Shown here: positions 47,266 to 58,100 of the stretch, piece by piece
Position numbering within the stretch: the stretch's first letter is position 1
How the letters are laid out: each line of letters begins with the position of its first letter
NCBI RefSeq assembly: GCF_002078875.1
Contig: NC_034411.1
Span: forward strand, 7,313,009-7,377,008
From: Numida meleagris
Taxonomy: Eukaryota > Chordata > Aves > Galliformes > Numididae
Reading direction: 5' to 3'
DNA: 64,000 bases
The notes under the pieces: model-generated
What the model was told of the DNA's origin: nothing
The model's input: only the letters and a program-made list of their open reading frames with translations
The model's database searches: none
Position numbers and translations under genes: made by a program

Positions 47266-49158
47266 TGAAGAATGGCCATGTACAGAATAGCTATTTTTTT
47301 CCTTATTATGCCAAATTTGATTATTTCTACAGTCAGTTAACTTCTCACAAAAATAACTCACTAGCTGAGAAAAGAGACTGAAATTTTGTTCTCTTTTCTC
47401 CTATGGGAACTTATATTCCTTTGGCAATGCCTTGAAATCAGATTTTCTTTTTGTCTTTAGCAAGCGCTTCCCTTCCAGAGAGGCCACCCAGAAGAAAATA
47501 GGAAGTTCCGTAGTTTCATAACCTTTGAAAAGCAGAGTTCTGAATTCAACCCCATCCTTACCCAGCTACCAAGGAGTTAATGTGTTGAGCAGCTACTTCA
47601 TGATCTGCAGCTATGTATGTACTGATTAGCAGTGGTTGGAATAAAAGCCTACAGCCCAAGGGAGGCGGAGCATTCTCAGAAACAGCAGTCTGGCAAGAAG
47701 CTGTCAAGGGAATAGATCCAGAACCCCCAAGAAGAATGAGACGGACTGACTGGGAATAATTAAGGAAAATAATCCCATTCTGATGTTGTGGGGTCCGTGG
47801 AAATTCACACTAATTCAGGATACAGAACAGACCAAAGGAAGATCAGACTGGACCACTCATAATCTCTTGAGGGGTACCAGTAAGACTCCCCCTAGGAGAC
47901 TGGCAAGTGTTCCCCACTATTACCTCCCTATAAAATGTGATAATGCACTGCTTCTACAGTGCTTCCATAGCAGGTTTCATCCCAGTGTAGACTAGGGAGC
48001 TGATCTGCTTGTTTAGGGGATTACTGAACTGACAGCAAGGTAGCTGTTGTCTACCATCACCTGGCTATGCAAACTTCCGATTAACAAAGCAAAACGCTCC
48101 ACAGCTAGTGCCCGTCTCTCCACTCAGCCATAATCTGGCTGCATTATGCTGCTGGAAAAGCTATCCCAAAAGGCAAAAGGTAAGAGTCCACCCCCAAGCC
48201 CATTCGTTCTTTGATCACTTTATTGACAGTGCTAACAATTAGCAGTGGCTATGGGAAAAGCTATGATTGAATTGGCTGACATTACCAGCTCCTTTAATGC
48301 AGACCTACCTATAGGCAAATCCCAGTCACACCAAGGGACTTTCTTACTGAGTGTTAACAATTCCAGCAGCAGTCATCTCAAAGAAAGACGGAGGACACTG
48401 TATCTATTCCCCATCCTTGTACATGGACTTCACCACGAATCCATCAGTTGTTATATCTTTTTCAAAACACAACGTTAGCACAAATCAATATGAATCTGAT
48501 TACCTCGATTCTCCAAAGATGCTTTCTTCTGTCTGTCACTCAATGAGGTTTGGTCCCGGTGTAATCGGGTGGCAATGAGCTCCACAGACTAATTCCACGT
48601 GATGCGAAGATGCGTTTCCAGCAGGTGGCTGTTATCCCTTCCAGCAATCGGCAGCTTTGAAGTTTTTTTCTGTTCCAACCAGCATGCCTCTGTGACCTCA
48701 CGGGAGAAAGGCATGTTCCTGGCTGTATCTGTGTCACGGGGCAACACTCACTCTACAAAAGCAGCACTTTCCTGCTGCCATCCCCACAGATCAATTTATT
48801 GCATCTATTCAATGGGTACCAAGGAGTAGGTTGTCTTTAAAGATCAGAGACCCAACTGGATCCACACGTCAAGCCGGCACGAGGAAGGGTTGCAAATGAG
48901 GCCAGGCATGAGGACATTTGGTCATGAAAGCGTATCAAGGGAGGGTGCAATGTCAAAGGCATGAGTCCCGTTGCAACTGCATTGGATGTGTCAGCAAGTC
49001 GCCTTCCACAGAGCACGGAGCAAGCAGAAAACTCCTGCCAGCATTCCAAATGCTACTCTTTATTTGGGGAACACTGTCACATCCCATCTCCTTGATCCTT
49101 GCACAGCAACGAATCTCTTTCACAGCAGCGACTTCCTTCTGGCACAAGGGCACTCAGA

Positions 49159-49480
49159 AAGCTGAACGCGCCTCACAACCCCAGCGCTATTTCCGCGCCT
49201 ATGCTCTTCCTTTGAGGGAGGAGGACAGGACCAAAGTTCACGATTTGCGTCCAGCCCGTGGGTGTCCTCGAATCCCCCAGAGAACAGCGCGGCTGCGTAG
49301 AACAAAGAGAGACGGCCCCGCTCCCTCAGAGCAGCAACGGCCGGGCCACGCGCCTGGCGCGGCGCGCGCCTCGCCACAAGATGTCGCCCTCCCCTCAGGC
49401 TGGGCCGGGCCGGGCCGGGGTGGGGGGCGGCCCTCGGGGCAGCCTCGCGGCCCCTCTCCTCTCGCACTGCGTTCTGAGCA
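49159..49480. promoter_or_regulatory. CpG island, candidate promoter
   Basis: By hand count there are about 34 CpG dinucleotides between 49164 and 49474, including CCACGCGCCTGGCGCGGCGC and neighbouring CGCG runs. The rest of the window is AT-rich and CpG-poor. The island carries a four-run G-quadruplex motif at 49402-49427. No TATA box is obvious. Directly downstream on the plus strand, CACAAG/GTGAAA near 49492 is a plausible splice donor. Frames on both strands across the island (207 residues plus, 131 and 107 minus) are typical chance products of GC-rich DNA. It may mark the start of a non-coding RNA or an unseen first exon on either strand. Confidence 0.6.
49402..49427 (+). promoter_or_regulatory. 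G-quadruplex motif in CpG island
   Basis: Four or more G runs of at least three with two-base CC loops (GGGCCGGGCCGGGCCGGGG followed by TGGGGGG) satisfy the canonical G4 pattern. Such motifs are common at avian and mammalian CpG-island promoters. Confidence 0.7.
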
Positions 49481-49500
49481 AAATCCACAAGGTGAAACCC

Positions 49501-50999
49501 CCCAGACCCAGCCATCCAAGAGGATGCCGGCTCTCCCGTAGCTAGGAGCCCGCAGCATCATCTCGTGGTGACTCAGTGCTAAGGCAAAGCTAGCATCCCC
49601 CCAACTGGACAGAGCATCCCTCCAAAAATAGGACTAAGTGCAATAACTTGATCCTAAGATGAGTCTCTTGCAAAACTCCGCAGCCTCCACTCTTGTTCGG
49701 TTGACTTCTGGAAGGCGGCTGCAAGTTGGGACTGAAAGAGCTGGCTGGGTTGCAAACAGCTGCTCTGCTGGAAGGTGCATCCACCTCCCACCTGCGTGTC
49801 AGCTCCTGCCTGCTGCAGGGTTACCACCTTCCCTGCTCCGCAGGTGGGATCACCTTATCTCCGTGCTCCCTAGCCCACTGCAGGCAGGCAGACAGGCTAA
49901 CTCAAGCAGCCTGACCTGGTGGGCTGAGCTCAGCCAGCAGACAGCTCCATCGAGGTGACAGCGTTTAAAACCCTTCTGCTGGTCCAAAGAGATGGAGAAC
50001 TGTTACTCCCCGGTGGCATCAGTGCATGGCCCAAATGGATGACCCATTTCTGAAGGATCACAAATTCCTCACTTCCACATCCTTTTGTCTGGGGGCTGCC
50101 TGTATGGCTTTGCCTCTCTCGCTGTCCTGCTTCTGTCCCTTTACCTCTAAAAACTGTGAGATTTAGCAGGATAGCACCTGAAACCCAAACTGGGTGGCTA
50201 GAGAAGCGATTGTTAGGAGCAGAAAACAGCCCCTGAAGAAGTGACTGAATAAATAGAACTGCTGGGTTTTCAAACTGCTGAGTAGCTTTCTCCCTCAGCT
50301 TTGAAATTCTCCTCTCAGAAACAGTGTCAAGCAATGGGGCCAAGACCAAGGTTAACTTCCTCTCAGATGTACCAGTAATACGTCACTGAAGGTGTTTTGG
50401 TGATCCTGGAGGAAACCTCCCATCCCCCGCCGTGCGTAATGTCTTCCTATAACCGAGACCAAATGTGGTAGTACTCATTCTGGAGTCTGAAATGCTCAGA
50501 CTTGTGACAGTATGCGTGGGGGAGATGGGAGGAAAGAGGTCACCCCCAGCAGGCGCTGAGCAATCCTGTGTGTACGTAAATGACGTAGGAAGGTTCAGAA
50601 CAGGAATCTGTTCTCAGAAAACTTCTGCCCTCTCTGACACGAGGAGTCCTGCTGATGTCAATGAAACTGGAGTGGCAAGCCCTGGTGCCCAATGAGAAGT
50701 CAGATTTCCCCTTCTTTTATATACGTATATATTCACAGGGTTATTGTGAACATCTGGAAAACAAATTCTTAATGATTGACAAGATCTTGATCATTTCCTT
50801 TCGGACAGCTGACAGAGGAGTAAGACAGACTCTAGGGTTTAGACTCACTCTTTTTTCATACATAGCTTCATGCTTACATGTAACTGTGCTCACCAGCAAA
50901 CTGTAACTGCTCTGGGTGAAGTTTTACCCATTTAAGTCCCAACACCCTCCTTTCTTTTGAAAACCATGCTCATCATTACAAGACAGACGTGATGGTGCT
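49501..50999. other. Unique non-coding DNA downstream of the CpG island
   Basis: Moderate GC near the island, falling away downstream. A 139-residue minus-strand frame (49930-50349) matches nothing known. No repeat element was seen. Confidence 0.5.
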
Positions 51000-51330
51000 A
51001 GCTTTGGACAATTCGATGTTTGTTTGGTACCGCTGGAAATAAAAGCTTTAACGATCCTAAACACTGTGCAGGAAGCTAGAGAGCAGAGTTACACAGTGAT
51101 TCAATGCACAATGAGGAGATAATTAAACCTGGAGCACAGGAGAATCCTATCTAATTGACTCCCTGGATCAGATTTTGTTGGCAACCATTGGAAATGAAAA
51201 TTAAAAGACTTTAACAGATTCCATTATCAAGAAGTGACTTTTAAGAGGAATATATCATGCTTCATTAAGAATTTCTCTGGAGCTAACATGAATTATGTTC
51301 AAAACAAGGCGTACTTCATTGCTATCTTTG
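51000..51330. promoter_or_regulatory. AT-rich enhancer-like block
   Basis: The block contains GATGTTTGTTTGG (forkhead core), GGAGATAATTAAACC and TATCTAATTGACTCC (homeodomain and GATA-like cores), GGCAACCATTGG and GAAAATTAAAAGAC, with no repeat-element signature and no open frame. Regulatory role is inference. Confidence 0.25.
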
Positions 51331-53524
51331 CTTACATTGGTTTTGTAGACTCAAGTGCCTCATAGGGGTGGTTATTTTTGTTGCCATGGAAAAGATGATA
51401 TTGACTATATATGATCAGCAACACCTTCTCTATTTGCTCATAATCTTTTCTACTCCTCCACTTTCCTCTTCCAAATATATGAGCATCCAGATTTTTTCCT
51501 TCTTTCTTTTATACACACAGGTAAGAATAATCTCTCAAACACATTCGGTAATGACACTGTTTATCAACTGGTCTGGATGAAAAAAACAGCTCTCTTTGAG
51601 TAGCTAAGTATTTCAGACATCCAAAAATTTTAATCACTGGAAGTTAAAACCTCCTTTTTGTAGCCTAGCTTTCCAATGAAATGAAGCTCATGTGATCCTG
51701 CTGCCTGTTTACTTTGCCTTTACCACCCTCCTCCCCCATTCAAATGTGTTTAAACCTGTTGGCCAATTCCAGCTAAATTTGGCAGAGAGGCAGGAAAATA
51801 ATATCTTTGCAGCCTCACCAAGCTTAATGAAAATCAGCACTGGGCTGAGGAGAGATACTCAAAAAAACACCCTCATTTTAGGAAAGACCTCACAGGTCCT
51901 CCATTACCTGCTCAGCTCATGGATTGACCAAGCAGCATGCACACTCCCACCAGCTTGCCTGTATCCTGGTCACCTGAGGTCTCCCACAGCAAGCGTCTGC
52001 TGCTTGCTGGCTGTAGGTGTGCTATAGGGTAGCTGGTGGGATGTATATGATAGATGGGGGTGGCGTGGTGTTGCGCAAGGCACTGAGGAAAGCTGTAGTT
52101 AACACCCACTTGGTAATAGGCACCTTCAAAGCACAGTAGTCCAAACTAGCATGATTCTTTCCCTATGATACGTTTCTTCATTCTACATAAGTAATTTGGG
52201 TAGGAAACGTATGGGAAAAAAAATCCTATACAAAATGCTGCACAGGAATATTCCTTACCCTCCATAGCCACTGCCTCCAGATAGCCTATATTCTGCCCTT
52301 TGCATTCTGGCTGGGAGCCAGGACTGCCAAAGTGGTGAATCAAAAACATCCATAAGGAAAATGAAATGGAGGAGGCTCTTATTCAGTACATTCCTCTTTT
52401 GTTAATTGTTGCTATATTTCATTCCAGCCCCCCATCCTTCCAAACTGCTGGGATTGTGACTCAGCTTCAGCAGTTTACACGCTGAGAAGAGAGAGTAGTC
52501 ACCCTCCTGGGGCTGAATTCACTGTCACTTCATAAGCTCTGTTGCTCAGCAGGCTTGTCCATCACGCAGATCCTTCTGCGGGTCTTTCCTGCCCTGTATC
52601 CTGGATCCCTGTCTCATCCCACGCAGTCAACCACAATATACAAGGACAAGGATGCTCATAGCATCGGGACCAGAGGGACAGCTGCATGAGGAAACTTTGG
52701 CTTTGCTCATCTTGCATCCTAGCATTGTCCCAACCTCAATGGATGTATAACATAAATGCCAGACTGTGAAAACGCGAGAGAAACAAACCCCACTCTCCAA
52801 CCCTGCTGCAGAAATGCCAGCACTTGCTGGCCAGGCAACCCAGCTCAAAAGAGGGACAACTGCTTCTTTGGCTGTGGCACTTAGTGCCACTAGATTTTGT
52901 TTGTCAGTCATGAGTCAGCTCTGAAGCAAGCTTGTACCTTCAAGGTATGGTATAGATACTTCAGAGTTGACGCCTCATAAGTCACTCTGTATATAAGGGC
53001 AGCTTAACACTGCTGTTCCTAGGTAGCAATTACACTAGATGGCAGGTTGGAAAGAGGAGTTTACGTAGCTGGTAACCAGAAAGTAGGAGCCAAAAGGAAA
53101 AGCTGATTAAATCTGTTTTTAAGATAACTGCTATATCCTTCTCCTCAAAATAGATCAAGGCTGCTCAGGTGGAAACTGAGGAAAAAGCCTAGAGAAAGCA
53201 AAGAAAAACAAAACAAAAAACAATGAATAGCAACAGGAAAATAAACTGGAAATATATGTAAAAAAAAGATAGAGGCAAAACAGGTGAGCCTGCCTGAGCT
53301 TCACCCTATAAGTCCCAGCCCCTGGAGTAAGGGAATTGCATGCAGTCCCCAGTGACACTAAAGCTGTTTTCTCCTGCTTGCTATCCTCTGCAAAGAAGAC
53401 TTGGGAAATGTGAAATAGACGTGCTTCAAAAACCAGAAAAGGCACCCAGATTTGGCTAGCAAACTCTGGATCTTTAAAACCAAAGCAATCTGATGATTCT
53501 GTGATGAGTACCTGATGAGTTCTA
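51331..53524. other. Unique non-coding DNA, nothing recognised
   Basis: Frames up to about 111 residues, overlapping on both strands, match no known protein. No CpG cluster and no element tails. Confidence 0.5.
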
Positions 53525-54012
53525 TGTTCAGTGTTGGGACCCCCACTACAAGAAAGGCATTGAGGCCCTGAACTGTGTCCAGAGAAGGGAACGGCGCTGT
53601 GAGGGGCCTGGAGCACAAGTCTAATAGGGAGTGGCTGAGGAATTGGGATTGTTCAGTCTGGAGAAGTGCAGGCTCAGGGGAGACCTTATAGCCCTCTCTA
53701 ACTTCCTGAAAAGAGGTTGTGGTGTGCTGGGGGTCAGCATCTTCTCCCAGGTAACAGTGATAGGACGAGAGGGAATGGCCTCAAGCTGTGCCAAGGGAGA
53801 TTCTGAGAAACATTTGTTCTCAGAAAGAGTGGTCAGGTGCTGGAATGGGCTGTCCAGGGAGGTTGTTTTTGAGTCACCATCCCCAGAGGTGTTCCAGAAA
53901 CATTTAGATGTTGTACTAAGGGACATGGTTTAGTGGGGAAATACTGGTGGTCGGTGAACGGTTGGACTGGGTGATCTTAAGGGATCTTTTCCAACCTTGG
54001 TGATTCTGTGAC
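53525..54012 (+). mobile_element. CR1 LINE 3' half, plus orientation
   Basis: The order CAGTGTTGGGACCCCCACTA, AAGGCATTGAGGCCCTG, GTGAGGGGCCTGGAGCACAAG, CAGGGGAGACCTTATAGCCC, GATAGGACGAGAGGGAATGG, GGTGTTCCAGAAACATTTAG and CCAACCTTGGTGATTCTGTG is the CR1 3' region. A frame at 53631-53933 reads LFSLEKCRLRGDLIAL and ends FQKHLDVVLRDMV, the C-terminus of CR1 ORF2. A short deletion removes the segment between GCCAAGGGAG and GTTCTCAGAAAGAG. The 5' end is truncated. It shares its subfamily-type tail with the minus-strand copy at 10848. Confidence 0.95.
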
Positions 54013-54607
54013 TCTTTGAAATTTGCCCCACAGCTTTTGAACACTGAAGAAATGTTTGTAATGCTGGTAATATTGCACTGGTTGGATGAGTTAATAGTCT
54101 GGGACCTGGAAACACTATATACCTATGTTCCTCTGGACAAATAAGACCATTTTCATTAAAAAGGTGTTGAAGTGCAAATATGTAGTTTTCAGGTCAAAGA
54201 GAAATCTGATATCAGAAAGTAAATGACAAGGACACAGATGTCTAGGGACATGCTAAAGCCTGTAAGGCTTTGTATTATAAGGCTAATATTTCCAAGTACA
54301 GCTTTAGATGGTACATTCATATTGCTAAAAGACCCAGCTCACACCACAATGACAATGGGACAGTATAATGATATTGGCAGCTGACAGCAAGTCTTCTACT
54401 GCTAATGTTTTAGAATAGGTCAGACACCACAAACCAGATTTAGAGCATGCTTTCCAGAGGCACTGGCCACCCACAATTCCTACAGGGCTGGGCACAGACA
54501 TCAAGCCAACAGCTGTAGAGCTCTTATTTCCAATGTTGTGTTTCCAGTCAACACAAAAGCTTAGGTAGGGAACATTCTGTCAGGAATGTCTTCTGGCTTT
54601 CTCAGGG
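54013..54607. other. Unique non-coding DNA, nothing recognised
   Basis: No element or gene recognised between the CR1 end and the T-rich repeat. Confidence 0.5.
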
Positions 54608-54662
54608 TGTTTTTTTGTGGTTGTTTTTTTTGTTGTTGTTGTTTTGTTTTGTTTTGTTTTTT
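54608..54662 (+). repeat. T-rich simple repeat, (TTG)n and (TTTTG)n
   Basis: A run of T with periodic G, ending in four TTG and then three TTTTG-type units. Positions 54631-54655 are the exact reverse complement of 55099-55123, giving a 25-bp inverted repeat. Confidence 0.8.
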
Positions 54663-55067
54663 AAGCCTCTTTCCCATCTAGGCTTACTAAGGAACAAGAA
54701 AATCAAATGACTTGCATGGAGGTCACAGAGTGAGTCATCAGCTCAGCCCAGTGACGGTCAAATAAAGCTTATTTGTAAAACTATAATTTTATAGTGCTCT
54801 ACTGCATAGCTTTAAAAATGAATGTATAGGAAAAATACACCCACATATGACAAACGTACTTATGCTCTCTCTGCTTTGGGTGGACGTTCTGTTAGTCACA
54901 GAGGAGCATCTGTGCAAAGCTTTTTTTGTTGCTGCTTTTTTGCCTCTCTAGACATTTCATCAAATGGTCCCTGAGTCAGAAGAAGTGGGTTTTGCTATTA
55001 AAGTCTGTGTGGAGGCTGCATTCCAAAGCTGTTGGAGGATTCAAAGATAAATATTCTTACTTTGAAA
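54663..55067. other. Unique non-coding spacer between two simple repeats
   Basis: About 400 bp with no recognised element, lying between the T-rich and A-rich halves of the inverted pair. Confidence 0.5.
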
Positions 55068-55128
55068 GAAAAAAAAAAAATCAAGCATCTTCAGGTTTAA
55101 AACAAAACAAAACAACAACAACAACAAT
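55068..55128 (+). repeat. A-rich simple repeat, poly(A) then (AAAAC)n(AAC)n
   Basis: A 13-base A run at 55068-55080 and, about 20 bp later, AAAAC and AAC units up to 55128. The AAAAC/AAC part is the reverse complement of the T-rich repeat 443 bp upstream. Confidence 0.8.
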
Positions 55129-58100
55129 CCAAACTGGATGTAATGTTTATGAAGGCAGAGACAAACTAATGATCCTGCCTGTCACTTGCTTTGGAACCGA
55201 AACCCGAAAGGCACTTCATTAAAGCTCAAGTCCCTTTCAACTCGTTTTCAACTGTATAACATATGCGCCCACTGCACTAAAAAAATGGTATTGATTCATA
55301 TTGAAACTAATTCCAACAGCAACAAAATATTAGCCAGCAACCTCATCCAGCTACTGTGTGATGAACAAAGCTCTTTGGAACAGGAGCCATCTCTGTTCTG
55401 TGATTTGTATTTTGTGTGGTGAGGGTGGAATTCAAGCCTGTAATAATCTGTCTCAAGAAAATAGATGGGGGTGAGCGTATGGGCTACTGCTCTCTTGACT
55501 CACTGCTTTAGAAACCACATGCATCCTCTCAGATAGGTGGCTTACATCCACAAAGGGAGAGAGAACGCTGTGGGAGATAGAAGAACCACATCATCCCGTG
55601 CAACCATGTACCATATGCATACATTACCAGCAAAATGCATTGGAGGTGTAATACGAGGAGGTCAGGCTCATCTGTGACCTAAATCTTGGTGCATTGCTCT
55701 GAGTAGCATCCCTGCCTTAGTGCAGAGCTGTCACTGAGCAGCATCTCCAAGCCCAGAGCTACAGGCTTCTCCATACTGTGGTCCACCATTGACAACAGAA
55801 ATAACAGTGGAAGTCTTTGCTCTCTCTTCCGCTGTCTGTGGTCTTCCCTTCATGGTAGTACCTAAGCCAAGATGGGCTTGGAAAGATGTTGCCCTCCCAC
55901 ATGAGGCAGAACAAGTGTTTCCTCCCTTGTACACTGGGTGCGCTGAGGAGCAGGTGATTGCTCAAGGACGGGGTCATCCAAAAGCTGAACACCAAGTTGA
56001 GTTCTTACCGCATCCCACTTTGCCCATCTCCAACAATACCTCACAGCTGAAATGACCTACTTTGTGCTAAAAGAGAGCCCTGGACACGGGGAGGGTCAAC
56101 ATGTCAGCTCTGCTTCACCAGGCATTCAAAGGAGGACTGTACGCAAAGGGAAAGGATGAGCCTCTGAAAACAGAGATCTGCAGAAGGAAAGCTGTTGGGC
56201 AAGACTGCACAGGGAAAGAGGACAACTTTGTTTGAGTTGGCCTGGTCCCAGACTCGCTCTGCCATTCTCATTGTGGTCAAGGCAAAAGCAGTCCTCAAGC
56301 AACATCACTTAGCCTGGTGCACCTCATTTCTGATCACCAAGGCAAGTATAGCTCACGTCCAAGAAAAGCCAAGAAGATGAATGAAGAAAAATGTTGAAAT
56401 ATTGGATCATCAGTAGAACAATGAAAACCTCAAACAGATACAAACAATGTTACTGCCATATTTTTTTTTCTTATCTTCAAGCTGAAAACCTGTTTGGGCC
56501 AGAATGAATTCTTTGGAATCATGCTACTGAATGTGCCTATAGTTAGGAGATAAAAAAAAAAAAAAAAAAGAGGTGTTAAAGCTGCTAGGAGATGTGATCA
56601 TCACAATGAGGGACTGGTTGCAGCCTGCAGGAACCTGAAAAGAAACTGGTGAGTGCAGGAGTTAGAAGGCATTGCTATGACAACAAAGCAAACCACCCCT
56701 GAAGAGAATAGAAAATATGTACAGCCATGCCAAGATCATAAGCAAAGAAATGTATATTCTAAGAGGAGGCAAATGAAACATTGACTTGGAAAACAAAATT
56801 ACGCCTTTAGCATGATTTCTCCTTTATACATGGCACCTCTTCAGGAAAAGCATGCATTTAGCAGAGAGAAAGAAACTTTCCTCAGAGCACTTCTTTGCCC
56901 AGTGCTTACACTTCAAGGAGGCAGCAGAAATATCTGCGCTCTGCGTTTGCGCTCCCAGATTTTGGTTAGCTGTGGTTGTTAAAGCCATCCATAAGGTGGT
57001 CTCTATGCTTTTTTCCAACCAACGCCTACTGTACTTGTGAACAAATTTAATGCTAGCTTTCTTACATTTTCCCTCCTAATAAAATTAATCTCATTTACCA
57101 GAAGAAGCCTTTTTTATTCACATTCAAACCCCGAGATACTCCAAGGAGGGTTAAACCTAGAAATTCCTCTAGCTTTCTGGCAGAGAACATTTCCATGTTC
57201 TTCTACAGCTGCACATAAGTCATTAGCAAGATCGGTCCAGGCAGTTGTCTGGACCGTACCTAGCAGCAAGCTCCCTGGTGACAATGATGCTTGATGACAG
57301 TCAACTCTTGAAATCAGAGCCAGCATGGATGTTGACACAAAGATCCATGCTCCATGTGCCCAGTCAGAAGGGGGAAAATCCTCTGCTTCCCGAAGCGAAG
57401 GAGCAAATGAGCAGGCTGGGGAAACACACGGCAGAAGCGTGCGCTGAGGAGGTGGTGAGCAGCATCTAGGACTTGCTGCAGGAGCAGAGATGGGCAGCTT
57501 TGGGCCACAGGGTGGTTCTGCATGAGGGATGTCCTGTACAGGGAGAATTGCACAGATACTGATGGAGACGGAGCCACGGTGGTCCCCACCTGCACAGTCT
57601 TGTGGCTTTTGAGACACACTGTACTCTGTGATACATCTGGAACATCAGCAACTTAATGCATGAACCACGTTGTCCTGGGCTAGAAGCTATCTTGCAACAA
57701 CAACAACAGCAGTGTCAGTGTCCTCGCCCCCCTGGTAGACCAGCTGCCATGGAGCAGCATGGGTCAAAGACCCTAACAGGGACACGGCTGGTGCCACCAA
57801 AGGGAATTTCAGCCTACGGCAATGCCACCTACGTACCCAGACACGCTAAACTGTCAGAAACACTCATCTGTCAGCAGAGCTCTGTCTACACCAGCGCTTT
57901 GCCAGCAGTGGGGGAGTTGATTTCTTTCCACACCCTAGAATTACACTGGCAACGCTCTGTAGGTTACACTAAGCCACAGAGCTCAGGCCACGTGTGCATA
58001 CGCTTTGTTGGCCTTCATTTGATCCTGTGCTTTAAAGGCAGCTGGGCTTCCCCTCCTTCCAACTAAATAATAATTACGCCTATTGTTCCCAGTGGGCATG

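Larger units (their letters stand above)
44921..49158. other. Unique non-coding DNA with simple repeats
   Basis: Short frames only. Contains the (CAA)n/poly(A) repeat, a short alternating purine-pyrimidine run, an A-rich patch at 47221-47265 and a possible old LTR-like stretch at 47570-47880, each treated separately. No gene was recognised. Confidence 0.5.

Noticed and set aside
48918..49541. 207-residue plus-strand frame across the CpG island, the longest in the window
   Set aside because: It has no recognisable domain, low-complexity GC-driven composition, and is overlapped by frames of similar length on the other strand. GC-rich DNA has few stop codons, so this is expected by chance.
53155..53616. 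153-residue minus-strand frame
   Set aside because: Its first part is the antisense of the CR1 copy at 53525-54012 and its end is an artefact of an A-rich stretch.
57114..57617. 167-residue minus-strand frame
   Set aside because: Proline/serine/cysteine-rich chance translation with no family resemblance; no supporting context.
57656..57760. Glutamine run from CAACAACAACAACAGCAG, possible polyglutamine exon
   Set aside because: Very short CAA/CAG patch without a coding context; no flanking splice sites or conserved protein sequence.
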